This document shows positions 24,884 through 33,627 of a DNA stretch of 64,000 bases, piece after piece. The stretch comes from Solobacterium sp. (lineage in GTDB: Bacteria > Bacillota_I > Bacilli_A > Erysipelotrichales > Erysipelotrichaceae). The notes under the pieces are model-generated. The model made no database searches and was not told the DNA's origin. It was given only the letters and a program-made list of their open reading frames with translations. Positions within the stretch are counted from its first letter, which is position 1, and every line of letters starts with the position of its first letter. The position numbers and the translations under genes were made by a program. The stretch is from NCBI GenBank assembly GCA_017512725.1, contig JAFWEW010000039.1, positions 1-64,000 of the forward strand, written 5' to 3'.

Positions 24884-25570
24884 ATGAATACTGAGATTGA
24901 CTGGGGCCGGATCCGGCATCTTCTGAAGCTTGGGATCCTGGCTGCACTTATGGTACTGGCAGGAGACATGTTGCTGGGATGGGGTGTAAGCAATCCTGCC
25001 GTTACGGAGGTTCCGGCAATGCTGAGCCGGTATCTTTCGGTATCGGACGGGCGGATTTTTGCTTCGGCACTGCTGGGGCTGATCGGAATTCCGATGGAAT
25101 GTCTATGCTGGTTCGCGGTATACCGGATGATACAGCCGTATTCCAAAACCGATGCGCATGCTTATCGGGCAGGAATCATTGGCTGTCTGGCATTTGGCGG
25201 CTGCGGCGTTCATGTTCCATGCTGTATGGCGGTTTATCTCCTGAAACACTTTTATGCAGATAATCCGGCTGCTGCGATGCAGGAAAGCATGCGCTGGATC
25301 AGCTGGTTCCTGTTACCGGCAACGGTGATTTTTGCCGTGTTCTTTTTCCTGGCCATTGTCATTCAGATCAAAGCATTTGTTCAGGGTCATACACCGCTTC
25401 CCCGCTGGTGCTGGGTATTCTCCATCCTGTTTGGTCTTCTGTTTGCCATTCTGATGCGGATGATCGGAGACTATGGACTGACAAATGCTTTGGCAACGGG
25501 TTGGATCAGTATCGGCAATCTTTGGATGATGGGAGGACTCCTGATCGTATCAGGAAAGAGGAGTATATGA
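24884..25570 (+). CDS. Multi-pass membrane protein (DUF6796-like), copy 2
   Basis: 228 residues from ATG 24884 (AAAGGGGG upstream; GTG 24866 is in frame but has no such site). About six membrane helices. It parallels the protein at 8554: LAGDMLLGWG near the start and GWISIGNLWMMGG at the end. Its stop overlaps the methyltransferase start (ATGA). A six-codon frame with its own site (24849) lies just upstream and may couple translation. Confidence 0.6.
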   Translation: MNTEIDWGRIRHLLKLGILAALMVLAGDMLLGWGVSNPAVTEVPAMLSRYLSVSDGRIFASALLGLIGIPMECLCWFAVYRMIQPYSKTDAHAYRAGIIGCLAFGGCGVHVPCCMAVYLLKHFYADNPAAAMQESMRWISWFLLPATVIFAVFFFLAIVIQIKAFVQGHTPLPRWCWVFSILFGLLFAILMRMIGDYGLTNALATGWISIGNLWMMGGLLIVSGKRSI

Positions 25571-26190
25571 AGAAACGAATCTGGGACCTGTATGCACCGA
25601 TATACAAACAGGCGATGAAAGCGGATCAGCAGATCTACGATTTTATGTATGAGCGGATCCCGGAAGTGATTAAGGATAAGGAAGTGCTGGAAATTGCCAC
25701 CGGACCAGGTCTTCTTGCAAAGCATATTGCACCGTTCGCAAAGAATATGATTGCGACAGATTATTCGGACGGCATGATCAAAGAGGCCAGGAAAGGGGAC
25801 TGCCCGAAGAACCTTCGATTTGAAGTGGCTGATGCCAGTAATCTTCCATACGAAGACAATTCCTTTGATGCGGTACTGATTGCCAATGCCCTCCATATCG
25901 TGCCGGATCCGAAAAAAGTTCTCGAGGAGATCGATCGTGTGCTTCGACCGGAGGGGATCCTCATCGCTCCGAATTTTGTGGAACACAGAGGAACACTGAG
26001 CAGCCGCATCTGGTCTTTGATCCTGCGGATTGCAGGGATCCGGTTTGAACAGCAGTGGACGGCAAAGGAATATCTGGCATTTCTGGAGAATCAGGGATGG
26101 CATGTGACATACAGCAGGGAAATGACGGCACGCATTGCCATGATGTATACGGAGTGTAAAAGGAGCAAGGAAGCAGGGAGGAAAGAATGA
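25567..26190 (+). CDS. Class I SAM-dependent methyltransferase
   Basis: 207 residues. Motif I reads EIATGPGLL, followed by ATDYSDGM (Asp binding the ribose), a DASNLPY loop and LRPEGILIAPNF, which is the UbiE/Methyltransf_11 layout. The short form without extra domains suggests a small-molecule substrate. It overlaps both neighbours by four bases. Confidence 0.8.
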   Translation: MKKRIWDLYAPIYKQAMKADQQIYDFMYERIPEVIKDKEVLEIATGPGLLAKHIAPFAKNMIATDYSDGMIKEARKGDCPKNLRFEVADASNLPYEDNSFDAVLIANALHIVPDPKKVLEEIDRVLRPEGILIAPNFVEHRGTLSSRIWSLILRIAGIRFEQQWTAKEYLAFLENQGWHVTYSREMTARIAMMYTECKRSKEAGRKE

Positions 26191-26690
26191 GGCTGACGGT
26201 TCTTCTGGCAGTGGTATTTACTGCAGGGGTATGCCTGCTGTTATATGCGGCAGTTACATTAATACAGGACAGGCGGTTTTTTACGACCGCACCAAAAGAT
26301 ATTCAGGCAGCTGCAGCGGATCATCCGGAACGATTTCCCGGGGCGCATGCCTTAGGCTGGATACTGGCAGTCATCAGTTTTTTCCTGATGGCAGCAGCGT
26401 TTGTATATGCCGGCTTTGACGGCGTACGGAACGGATTTACGTTCTCTCAGCACTGGCTCCGGTTTGCTGCCATGCTGTATCTCTGGAAAGCATTCGATAT
26501 CATCTGTCTGGACTGGTATCTTCTTACAAAATCGCATTTTTTCCAGAAGTACTACCCGGAGACTGAAGGATGCGCAGGATACTCTCAGTTTGGCTTCAAC
26601 CGAAAAGAACAGCTGATCCGGCTTGCGGTATTTCCGTTTGCGGCAGCACTGATGGCATGGATCACGATGTGGATCGGAGGACAGCTTTGA
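26187..26690 (+). CDS. Four-helix membrane protein, type A, copy 2
   Basis: 167 residues, paralogous to the protein at 7357: the first helix, TAPKDIQ segment, DIICLDWYL in helix three, and NRKEQLIRLA before the last helix. It overlaps the methyltransferase (ATGA) and the ATC-hydrolase-like gene (TTGA), which would force co-translation with its partner. Confidence 0.7.
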   Translation: MRLTVLLAVVFTAGVCLLLYAAVTLIQDRRFFTTAPKDIQAAAADHPERFPGAHALGWILAVISFFLMAAAFVYAGFDGVRNGFTFSQHWLRFAAMLYLWKAFDIICLDWYLLTKSHFFQKYYPETEGCAGYSQFGFNRKEQLIRLAVFPFAAALMAWITMWIGGQL

Positions 26691-27301
26691 GCAGGGATAT
26701 TGATAATGCGATCAAGCAGTATGCAAAGCTGTACAAGAACACATTGATCAAAGAAAACTTCCCGGAAGCAGAGAAGAAAGTACAGAAGTACTGTTCACGG
26801 CTTCATGAAATGGCTGCCTCGGAAGCATTCAAAGAGCACTGTGTGTATCCGACAACAGACGCGGTATTGATCTATGCGGTGATCGCGATGTGTCTTGAAC
26901 TGAGGGAATCCGGATTGTCTAACGAAGATATCATCCGGTTCACGGAAATTCTGTTTCAGAGAAGACGGAGTTTCTTTGATCGACTGATCCGTCTGATTGA
27001 TCTTCTTCCAAACAGCTTTGCGATTGTAAAGGGATGGAATATCAATGATCATGCCAAACGGGTGAAGGACGGCAGTATTGTCTACGATTATTTCCGTACC
27101 ACAGACAGCACCGTCGAGTACCGTATCTCGAGATGTATGTATGTTGAGATGTTTCGATATTACGGGATCCGGGAACTGTGCAAAATCTTCTGCAATACCG
27201 ATATCCGGGCATATGCCGGACTTACCCGGCATGTGAGGTTCCTGCGGCATTCAGATCTGTCGGACGGAGAAAGCTGCTGGGATGAAATCCACCGGAAATA
27301 A
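26687..27301 (+). CDS. ATC-hydrolase-like protein, copy 4
   Basis: 204 residues from TTG 26687, set by GGAGGA and the TTGA overlap with the previous stop. The N-terminal half is helical; then ISRCMYVEM, IFCNTDI and DGESCWDE keep the Cys...CysxxAsp...Cys pattern, but the last motif reads CWD rather than CDF. It is the most divergent of the complete copies. Confidence 0.7.
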   Translation: MSRDIDNAIKQYAKLYKNTLIKENFPEAEKKVQKYCSRLHEMAASEAFKEHCVYPTTDAVLIYAVIAMCLELRESGLSNEDIIRFTEILFQRRRSFFDRLIRLIDLLPNSFAIVKGWNINDHAKRVKDGSIVYDYFRTTDSTVEYRISRCMYVEMFRYYGIRELCKIFCNTDIRAYAGLTRHVRFLRHSDLSDGESCWDEIHRK

Positions 27302-27353
27302 ATGATAATCCGTTCCTGAAGTGAACGGATCGTATACAGGGAGGGAATATCGA

Positions 27354-27968
27354 ATGACGGATGCAACGGCAATCATGAACAAATTCGTTTATATCAAGAA
27401 TGAACTGGACCGGAGTCTTCCAAAAGAAGAAAGTGATGCTTACTGGCAGAAGGCTGCGGAAAAAATGGATCAGCTGCTGAAACAGTATGCGTCGCTTCCA
27501 AAGGAATACCGTATTCATACTGACAGCAGGATTTTTCCTTACGCTGCGATCTATCTGACCTTGAAAGAACGTCTTGGAAAAGATGAAGCTTACAGGATTA
27601 TAAAAGAACCGATTTTGAAGCGGGCAGAGCGTATTGGAAAGAAACTGGCTGTTCTGATGCGTATTCCTGGAATGCCGGGACTGTTTGTAAAGATGTGGGA
27701 TCCACTGACCAGGAAACTCTTTGGGGAAAAGAACGGGTTCCGGAATGTGTTTTATCCGAAACAGAAGGATGTGTACCGGATGGACATTATTTCCTGCCCG
27801 TATTACCGCTATTTCAACGAACTGGGCTGTCCGGAACTGACGAAGATTTCCTGTGCATGTGATGACATGGTCTATGGCCATCTGCCGAATTTGAAGTTTG
27901 AGCGGAATTCAACGCTCGGAAGAGGCGGGGAACGCTGTGATTTCTGTATCCGAAGGATCAGGGGATAA
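27354..27968 (+). CDS. ATC-hydrolase-like protein, copy 5
   Basis: 204 residues from ATG 27354 after GGGAGGG. The conserved set is IISCPYY, ISCACDD and RGGERCDF, near the C-terminus. It is followed after six bases by a type B membrane protein, the same order as at 13872-15064. Thus this run holds one A-type pair and one B-type pair side by side. Confidence 0.75.
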   Translation: MTDATAIMNKFVYIKNELDRSLPKEESDAYWQKAAEKMDQLLKQYASLPKEYRIHTDSRIFPYAAIYLTLKERLGKDEAYRIIKEPILKRAERIGKKLAVLMRIPGMPGLFVKMWDPLTRKLFGEKNGFRNVFYPKQKDVYRMDIISCPYYRYFNELGCPELTKISCACDDMVYGHLPNLKFERNSTLGRGGERCDFCIRRIRG

Positions 27969-27974
27969 CGGCAT

Positions 27975-28463
27975 ATGATTCTGATTCAGTTGATTCTGTT
28001 CTGTGCACTGTTTACATGGATGGTCAAACTTGGCGTAGGGAATGATCCGCTGAACGGACTGTATTTTTATCCAAAACCGGTACAGCAGCGGGCATTTGAA
28101 CTTGGACTGAGTGATCCGGAAACAGTCCGAAAGAAGCGAATACAGTTTATGATTCCGTTTGTTCTGGTAATGTTTCTTGCACTGGTGCTGATTATTGGCC
28201 TGTGGAACGATGTGCGGGACTTCTCGACGGCTTATCTGCAGGCTCTGCTGTTTCTGGAAGTCATGAACTGGTATGACGGTATTGTGATTGACCGGCTCTG
28301 GGTCGGTCACAGCAGGTTCTGGATCATTCCGGGAACAGAGGATATTCCGTTTGTTCAGACCTGGTCGCAGATATTTAAAAAGCGGCTTATCCTTTCGCTG
28401 ATCTGGATTGCCGGTGCAGCAGTTCCGGCAGCGTTCGTTGCACTGACAGCGCAGATGCGGTGA
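27975..28463 (+). CDS. Four-helix membrane protein, type B, copy 2
   Basis: 162 residues, a paralogue of 14573 with PVQQRAFELGL, then WVGHSRFWIIPGTED. Four hydrophobic segments. It is the last gene of the same-strand iron block; opposite-strand genes begin after 28.6 kb. Confidence 0.7.
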   Translation: MILIQLILFCALFTWMVKLGVGNDPLNGLYFYPKPVQQRAFELGLSDPETVRKKRIQFMIPFVLVMFLALVLIIGLWNDVRDFSTAYLQALLFLEVMNWYDGIVIDRLWVGHSRFWIIPGTEDIPFVQTWSQIFKKRLILSLIWIAGAAVPAAFVALTAQMR

Positions 28464-28629
28464 TCTGAAACCGGATTGCGCTTTTGGCTCAAACGCTCCG
28501 AATTCTCCTGATTTGTCAGAAAAGCTACTCAGGCATAAAACTCCGCTGGATAACCTTGTCTGACGAGTTTTTCGTTTTCAAACCAACTGTACTGCATTTA
28601 CCTCTGAGACGCGATTCACCAAGGGTTAA

Positions 28630-28658
28630 CAGAAAAAAAAGACAGCCTCTGTTTTCTG
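28630..28658 (-). terminator. Probable terminator of the leader-peptide gene at 28685
   Basis: On the minus strand ACAGAGGCTGTC is followed by eight T residues. In the plus direction CAGAAAA (28630-28636) and TTTTCTG (28652-28658) also pair, so the element may stop both converging transcripts. The stem core is short. The remaining gap 28464-28629 shows nothing I can name. Confidence 0.45.
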
Positions 28659-28684
28659 AAGTCTGTCCTCATCCTGTTTGCTCA

Positions 28685-28996
28685 TTAGTATTCCGGATAG
28701 TATTCCGGATGTTTCATTCTGAAATAATCCGAAAAAAGGAGAATATCGAGATCGCCTTCTTCCTGATTCAAGATATCAGTATGCCAGGCCATTAAAGTGT
28801 TATTAACATCTTTCGTGAACTGTAAGTCTAAATCATACTGCCCTGAATCACGAAGTTCCTTATGTTTCTCTTTCTTCCATTCGTTCCAGATATCGTAGTC
28901 AGCACGCTCAATGGGTTCGAGATCTCGTCCGCCAGAAACCTGCTGCAGTTCTTCGATGCTGAGCATTTCGGGAATGGTGTTCTTTGTCTTTTCCAT
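28685..28996 (-). CDS. Small acidic protein with double-glycine-type leader
   Basis: 103 residues. The leader MEKTKNTIPEMLSIEELQQV ends in SGG (21-23), with the LSxEEL..VSGG form of C39-processed leaders. The 80-residue body is rich in Asp, Glu, Trp and Tyr and has no Cys. GGAGAAATATC precedes the start on the minus strand. No synthetase or peptidase transporter is near. It may be an unmodified secreted peptide or the substrate of machinery elsewhere in the genome. Confidence 0.6.
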   Translation of the reverse strand: MEKTKNTIPEMLSIEELQQVSGGRDLEPIERADYDIWNEWKKEKHKELRDSGQYDLDLQFTKDVNNTLMAWHTDILNQEEGDLDILLFSDYFRMKHPEYYPEY

Positions 28997-29285
28997 AATG
29001 ATATTTCTCCTTCACCTAATTCGAAAAATAATAATTTCGTTCTTCATCAAATTATACGGGAAGCGTTGCTTACATCCACAGAATATGATGTTTGCTGCCG
29101 TATCGGATTATGGCCAGTCCATTACATATGCCTTATACCCAGCAAAAATCATTCCGGTATGATCAGAGTTTTCCATGTTTACGAAAGTCAGACATTGGCG
29201 TTTTCATCTCTTCGTGAAAAGGGTAAAAATAGTCGAGAATTATTTTGAGTAATGCGGTAGTTTTTAATCACAAGGAGTAAAGCCG

Positions 29286-30164
29286 ATGGATGATCATCAA
29301 ATACAGACTGTACGTGTGATGCAGGATTACATCAGAACCCATATCAATGAAGATATTTCCATTGATACGATCGCAAGGGAGATATCTTACTCATCATCCT
29401 ATGCCAGAAAAATCTTCATTAAGCATTTGGGTATGACGCCGGCAGTTTATATAAAGCGCCTTAAACTGTCAAAGTCAGCACTTAAACTGCGTGATGAGAA
29501 CTGCCTGATTGTGGATATTGCTATGGAAATGGGCTTTGGAAGTGTAGATGGATATCAGAGGGCTTTCAGACGGGAATTTGGCTGTAATCCCAAGGAGTAT
29601 TCCAGCAGTCCTGTACCGATCTGGCTTTTCACTCCTTATCTTTTGGAGAACAACGAAAGGAAAGCAACTGCCATGAAGGAAACAAGGAATATCTTTTTAC
29701 AGGTGATTGAAAAACCTGCCCGAAAAGTAATCATCAAACGTGGAATGAAGGCCACGGAATACTGGTCCTATTGTGAAGAAGTCGGATGTGATGTCTGGGG
29801 TCTATTGAAAAGCATCAAATCCATCAGTGGAGAACCGGTATGTTTGTGGCTCCCAGAACACTTAAGAAAACCAATTGAGAATGAGTACGTTCAGGGAGTG
29901 GAAGTAGGTTTGGACTATTCCGGTATCATTCCGGAAGGGTTTGAAATGATTAAATTGCCGGCCTCCACATATCTTCTTTTCAGAGGAGAACCTTTTGAGG
30001 AGGAGAACTATGGTGATGCAATCAGTGAGATATGGAATGCTGAGAAAAAATACAATCCGGAATTTATCGGATATGAATGGGATGAATCAAATCCCAGAAT
30101 TCAGCTTGAGCCAATTGGAGAACGAGGATACATCGAGCTTGTACCTGTAAAGAAATTACAATAA
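29286..30164 (+). CDS. AraC-family regulator with GyrI-like effector domain
   Basis: 292 residues: two helix-turn-helix units (about 8-106, with the FGSVDGYQRAFRREFGCNP signature of the second recognition region), then a GyrI-like small-molecule-binding domain (about 130-292). Such proteins resemble Rob/SoxS-type or BltR-like drug-responsive regulators. AAGGAG precedes the ATG. It sits between double-glycine-leader genes and may sense a compound related to them. The 289-base gap upstream (28997-29285) shows no firm promoter. Confidence 0.85.
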   Translation: MDDHQIQTVRVMQDYIRTHINEDISIDTIAREISYSSSYARKIFIKHLGMTPAVYIKRLKLSKSALKLRDENCLIVDIAMEMGFGSVDGYQRAFRREFGCNPKEYSSSPVPIWLFTPYLLENNERKATAMKETRNIFLQVIEKPARKVIIKRGMKATEYWSYCEEVGCDVWGLLKSIKSISGEPVCLWLPEHLRKPIENEYVQGVEVGLDYSGIIPEGFEMIKLPASTYLLFRGEPFEEENYGDAISEIWNAEKKYNPEFIGYEWDESNPRIQLEPIGERGYIELVPVKKLQ

Positions 30165-30289
30165 CGCAGAGGGAGGGTGCCAGAATCCTCCTTTCTTTCA
30201 GGGTATGTAGAGAGCCTGATTTTCCCGTTTACCTGTATGGAATGAAGTCCGATAAATCGTATACTGTATTAGGAAAGAGACTTAACAAA

Positions 30290-30442
30290 ATGGAAAATAA
30301 GAAACCGGAAGCAATCGAAGAAAAGGAAATGGAAGAGGTTTCAGGTGGTGGATTTCCACCTCTTACGTATGTCTGCCAGAGATGCGGCTGCAGAGTTTCC
30401 CCTGCTCAATGGAATGAGACTGGCGGATACTGCAGAGAATGA
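30290..30442 (+). CDS. 50-residue Cys-rich protein with double-glycine-type leader
   Basis: ATG 30290 follows AGGAAAGAG. The leader ends EKEMEEVSGGG; the 30-residue body has CQRCGC and a last Cys, a zinc-knuckle-like arrangement, with a Gly/Trp-containing end. An upstream in-frame ATG (30242) has no ribosome site. The leader form is the same as in the next gene. Confidence 0.55.
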   Translation: MENKKPEAIEEKEMEEVSGGGFPPLTYVCQRCGCRVSPAQWNETGGYCRE

Positions 30443-30564
30443 GCAGAGATAGTTAAAAAAGGATCTGCGGGAGTATTTTTCTAATTCTGACAGTGATTTG
30501 ACTGTCGGGCACCTGCGTTCAAGTACTGCACAGTACAGCCATTTGATTCCTGGAGGTGAGACAC

Positions 30565-30912
30565 ATGGAAGAAACGAGAACAGTTCAGCAGCAGGATCTG
30601 GAAAAGGTTTCCGGAGGACTCGATACCGTTTTTAATGGAGATGTTCCGATCTGTCCGGTATGCGGAGAACGTCCGATTCAAAAAATCTCCGGTGATGAGT
30701 ATGTAGATACCTATAAATGTCACACTTGCGGTAAAATCAGCATTCATACCAAGAAACAAAGACCGGAGGCACCAAAACCATATCCCGGAAAGATTTGCCC
30801 GCGCTGCGGTTCAGTCGGGAAATGGACAATCCTGAGAAGTGAGAACGGCATGGATACCATTCAGTGCACAGTTTGCAGACTGGAGAATGTTGTTCCTTCG
30901 GAACAGGGTTAA
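30565..30912 (+). CDS. Double-zinc-ribbon protein with double-glycine-type leader
   Basis: 115 residues from ATG 30565 after GGAGGTGA. The leader VQQQDLEKVSGG ends at residue 18. The body carries two CxxC...CxxC zinc ribbons (CPVCGE with CHTCGK; CPRCGS with CTVCRL) separated by a Pro/Lys linker. A zinc-ribbon body behind a bacteriocin-style leader is not a usual bacteriocin. It may be secreted, or the leader may serve another recognition step. Confidence 0.65.
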   Translation: MEETRTVQQQDLEKVSGGLDTVFNGDVPICPVCGERPIQKISGDEYVDTYKCHTCGKISIHTKKQRPEAPKPYPGKICPRCGSVGKWTILRSENGMDTIQCTVCRLENVVPSEQG

Positions 30913-30961
30913 GCATGCAGTTCGGAATCCTCCGAACAGACAACAGAATAAACGGATACAG

Positions 30962-31023
30962 GGAATGCCAGTCAGCATTCCTTTGTTAAATTTAAAAGAC
31001 CGTCACAATGGCGGACGGTCTTT
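30962..31023. terminator. Two hairpins; the second a strong bidirectional terminator
   Basis: The first stem is GGAATGC (30962-30968), loop, GCATTCC (30975-30981), followed by TTTGTT. The second is AAAGACCGTC (30995-31004), a nine-base loop and GACGGTCTTT (31014-31023), A-rich on one side and T-rich on the other. They separate the convergent genes ending at 30912 and 31052. Confidence 0.75.
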
Positions 31024-31051
31024 GAGACAGAAATCGCAGTGAGAAAGAGCG

Positions 31052-31438
31052 TTATTTGCTTTCAGCAGGAGCTTCGAAGTAATTACCTCCTGTTGAAGTT
31101 TCTCCTCTCAGGTACTCATATAATTTGGGTGTTACCGTTAACGAATTCAGTCTTTCTTTGATGGCAGCTCTGTTCATACTGGCAAAAATGCCGATAAAGA
31201 GCACGATTAAACAAAATACAATAACAAATCTGCCCAGATAGGTCTCTCTTTCCTGTTTATCCTGTCCGGGCGCATATTCACAAAGCGTTCTTAACCGTTT
31301 ATCTGCTTTGCTGACATTTTCCGAGATGCCGCATTTTTCGCATGTAATATTGAGTGTCCCATCACTGAGTTCCACTACTTTCATCCGTTCACCGCATTTG
31401 TCACATTTTGCTGTAATCTTTTCTTTTGTTCCGCTCAT
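31052..31438 (-). CDS. Zinc-ribbon protein with one membrane helix
   Basis: 128 residues; AGGAGA precedes the start. CDKCGE (12-17) and CEKCGI (33-38) make one zinc ribbon; a single membrane helix follows at about 68-88, then a short outside or inside tail with YFEAP. No double-glycine leader. Function unknown. Confidence 0.65.
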   Translation of the reverse strand: MSGTKEKITAKCDKCGERMKVVELSDGTLNITCEKCGISENVSKADKRLRTLCEYAPGQDKQERETYLGRFVIVFCLIVLFIGIFASMNRAAIKERLNSLTVTPKLYEYLRGETSTGGNYFEAPAESK

Positions 31439-31691
31439 AATTCGCTGGTCTCCTGATTATGAAATTTTGTTAATGCTTATATGTATCATATTATATTTTA
31501 TTTCACCTGTATCTACCGATAATTGCATCGAACGTTTCTTTTTCATGTGTTCTGTTTCCGGGCATGCAATCCTGTGGAGGAGGGTTCGAATGGGCGTTCA
31601 TTGTAATGTCTTTTTGGATCGGTCCGGACAGCGGGATCGCTTGCCAAAAAAATATCGATACAATTACAATGAAAAAAAGAGAGGTTATTTT

Positions 31692-33473
31692 ATGGCTGGA
31701 AAGAAAACCGTAAAGAAGAAAGCAGCTGCAGCTGAAGAACCGGTTGTGAAAAAAGAAGAAAAACCCGTTCCTGCGGCAGAAAAACCAACCGAAGCTTCAG
31801 CCGCACCTGCTGAAGCGAAAAAAGAAGAAGCAGTGAAGACTGAAGAAAAACCTAAGAAGGCTGCTTCCGAGTCCCCAAAAAAGAAAGAAAATACCAAGAA
31901 AAAGGCAGCACCAAAACCGGAAAAGAAAGAGGAACCCGTAAAGGCTGAACCTAAGCCGGAACCAAAGCCTGAACCAAAACCAGAACCTGTAAAGGCAGAG
32001 CCAAAGCAGGAACCGGTTCTTCCTGAGCCTCGGAGAAGTGTTGCGTTTATCGGCTCTGAGTGCTATCCGTTTGTAAAAACAGGCGGACTCGGAGATGTTA
32101 TGTATGCACTTCCGAAAGCCCTGATTCCGCAGAACTGTGATGTCCGTGTCATTATTCCGCGTTATAAATGCATTCCGCAGAAATATCAGGAAATGATGGA
32201 ATACAGAGGCGCATTTGAAATGGATCTCTGCGCTGACGGCCGCAGTTACTATGTCGGTATCATGGAAATGGTAATGGATGGCGTTGTTTATGACTTCATC
32301 GACAATGATGAGTTCTTCAGCTGGGGCAATCCTTATACCGATCTTGTTACAGATATTCCGAAGTTCTGCTATTTTTCCAAAGCAGCACTGGCGGCTCTCA
32401 ATTATCTTGATTGGATTCCTGATATTGTTCACTGTCATGACTGGCAGGCTGCGCTTGTACCGATTTTCCTGAGAACACAGTTTGCCGGTTCACCGGTCGG
32501 AGGTGCCCGCAGTGTTCTTACCATTCACAACCTGCGTTTCCAGGGCATCTATAATATTCCGACCCTGAAGTACTGGACAAACTTCCCGGACTTTGTATTT
32601 GATTACGGGGCAATGAAGATGGGTGCAGAAGATGCAAATATGCTGAAGGGAGGTCTTGCCTATGCCGACATGATCACCACTGTCAGCAACACCTATGCTT
32701 ATGAAATTCAGACGGATTTCTTCGGTGAGAACCTCGATGCCCATCTGCGTTATCATTCCGGGAAACTGCGCGGTATTGTCAATGGCATTGATATTGATAT
32801 CTGGAACAGCCAGACGGATAAATTCATTAAGGCAAACTACAGTCCGAAGGAAGGAAAGAAGATTGAAAACAAGCTCGCACTGCAGGAGATGCTTGGGCTT
32901 GAACAGGATCCGAACAAGATGGTTCTTGGTCTGATTTCCCGTCTGACAAATCAGAAAGGCCTCGACCTTGTGAATGCAATTTTCCCTGCACTGATTGACG
33001 GCAATACACAGGTTGTCATTCTTGGAACAGGCGATCCGCAGTATGAAGATGCGTTCCGTTATTATGAGAATACCAACAAGGGAACAGTATGTTCTTATAT
33101 CTCCTATAACGAAACACTTGCACATGCGATTTATGCCGGCGCCGATGCACTTCTGGTACCGAGCCTGTTTGAACCATGCGGACTCACACAGCTGATTGCC
33201 ATGCGGTATGGAACCGTTCCGATTGTTCGTGAAACCGGCGGTCTGAAAGATACCGTCCAGCCATATAATGAGTACTTTAACGAAGGCAACGGCTTCACGT
33301 TTGACCGTTATGAGGCAGACCTGCTTCTGGATGCGATCAACCGTGCCAAGACACTTTACTTTACGGATCCGGAGAGATGGAACGATATGATCATGCGTAA
33401 TCTTGCAAAAGATGTATCGTGGGAAAACTCTGCGAAGCAGTATCGTAATGTATATCTCGAGCTTCGCCCGTAA
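31692..33473 (+). CDS. glgA: Glycogen synthase with a long Lys/Glu/Ala/Pro-rich N-terminal extension
   Basis: 593 residues from ATG 31692 (AGAGAGG upstream). The GT5 domain begins at about 115 with AFIGSECYPFVKTGGLGDV (KTGGL at 129-133, ADP-glucose binding) and runs through the usual E-containing LFEPCGL motif near the C-terminus. It makes alpha-1,4-glucan from ADP-glucose. The first 114 residues are low complexity: KKxAA blocks, then KPEPKPEP repeats. Ordinary bacterial GlgA lacks this. It stands alone, without other glg genes. Confidence 0.9.
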   Translation: MAGKKTVKKKAAAAEEPVVKKEEKPVPAAEKPTEASAAPAEAKKEEAVKTEEKPKKAASESPKKKENTKKKAAPKPEKKEEPVKAEPKPEPKPEPKPEPVKAEPKQEPVLPEPRRSVAFIGSECYPFVKTGGLGDVMYALPKALIPQNCDVRVIIPRYKCIPQKYQEMMEYRGAFEMDLCADGRSYYVGIMEMVMDGVVYDFIDNDEFFSWGNPYTDLVTDIPKFCYFSKAALAALNYLDWIPDIVHCHDWQAALVPIFLRTQFAGSPVGGARSVLTIHNLRFQGIYNIPTLKYWTNFPDFVFDYGAMKMGAEDANMLKGGLAYADMITTVSNTYAYEIQTDFFGENLDAHLRYHSGKLRGIVNGIDIDIWNSQTDKFIKANYSPKEGKKIENKLALQEMLGLEQDPNKMVLGLISRLTNQKGLDLVNAIFPALIDGNTQVVILGTGDPQYEDAFRYYENTNKGTVCSYISYNETLAHAIYAGADALLVPSLFEPCGLTQLIAMRYGTVPIVRETGGLKDTVQPYNEYFNEGNGFTFDRYEADLLLDAINRAKTLYFTDPERWNDMIMRNLAKDVSWENSAKQYRNVYLELRP

Positions 33474-33500
33474 TACGAAATACGACAGGATTACCACAAG

Positions 33501-33527
33501 AGAAAGCATGTATGTGCTTTCTTTTGT
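33501..33527 (+). terminator. Terminator of glgA
   Basis: AGAAAGCA (33501-33508), a six-base loop and TGCTTTCT (33515-33522), followed by TTTGT. An 8-bp perfect stem with a T-rich end. Confidence 0.7.
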
Positions 33528-33627
33528 ATAGGGGCAGAAAGAATTATTGAATCGAAGTGACACCATCTTCAGCAGGCGAATACGAAACAACCGGTTCACG
33601 GTCAGACAAATATCAGGGAGTTAAATT

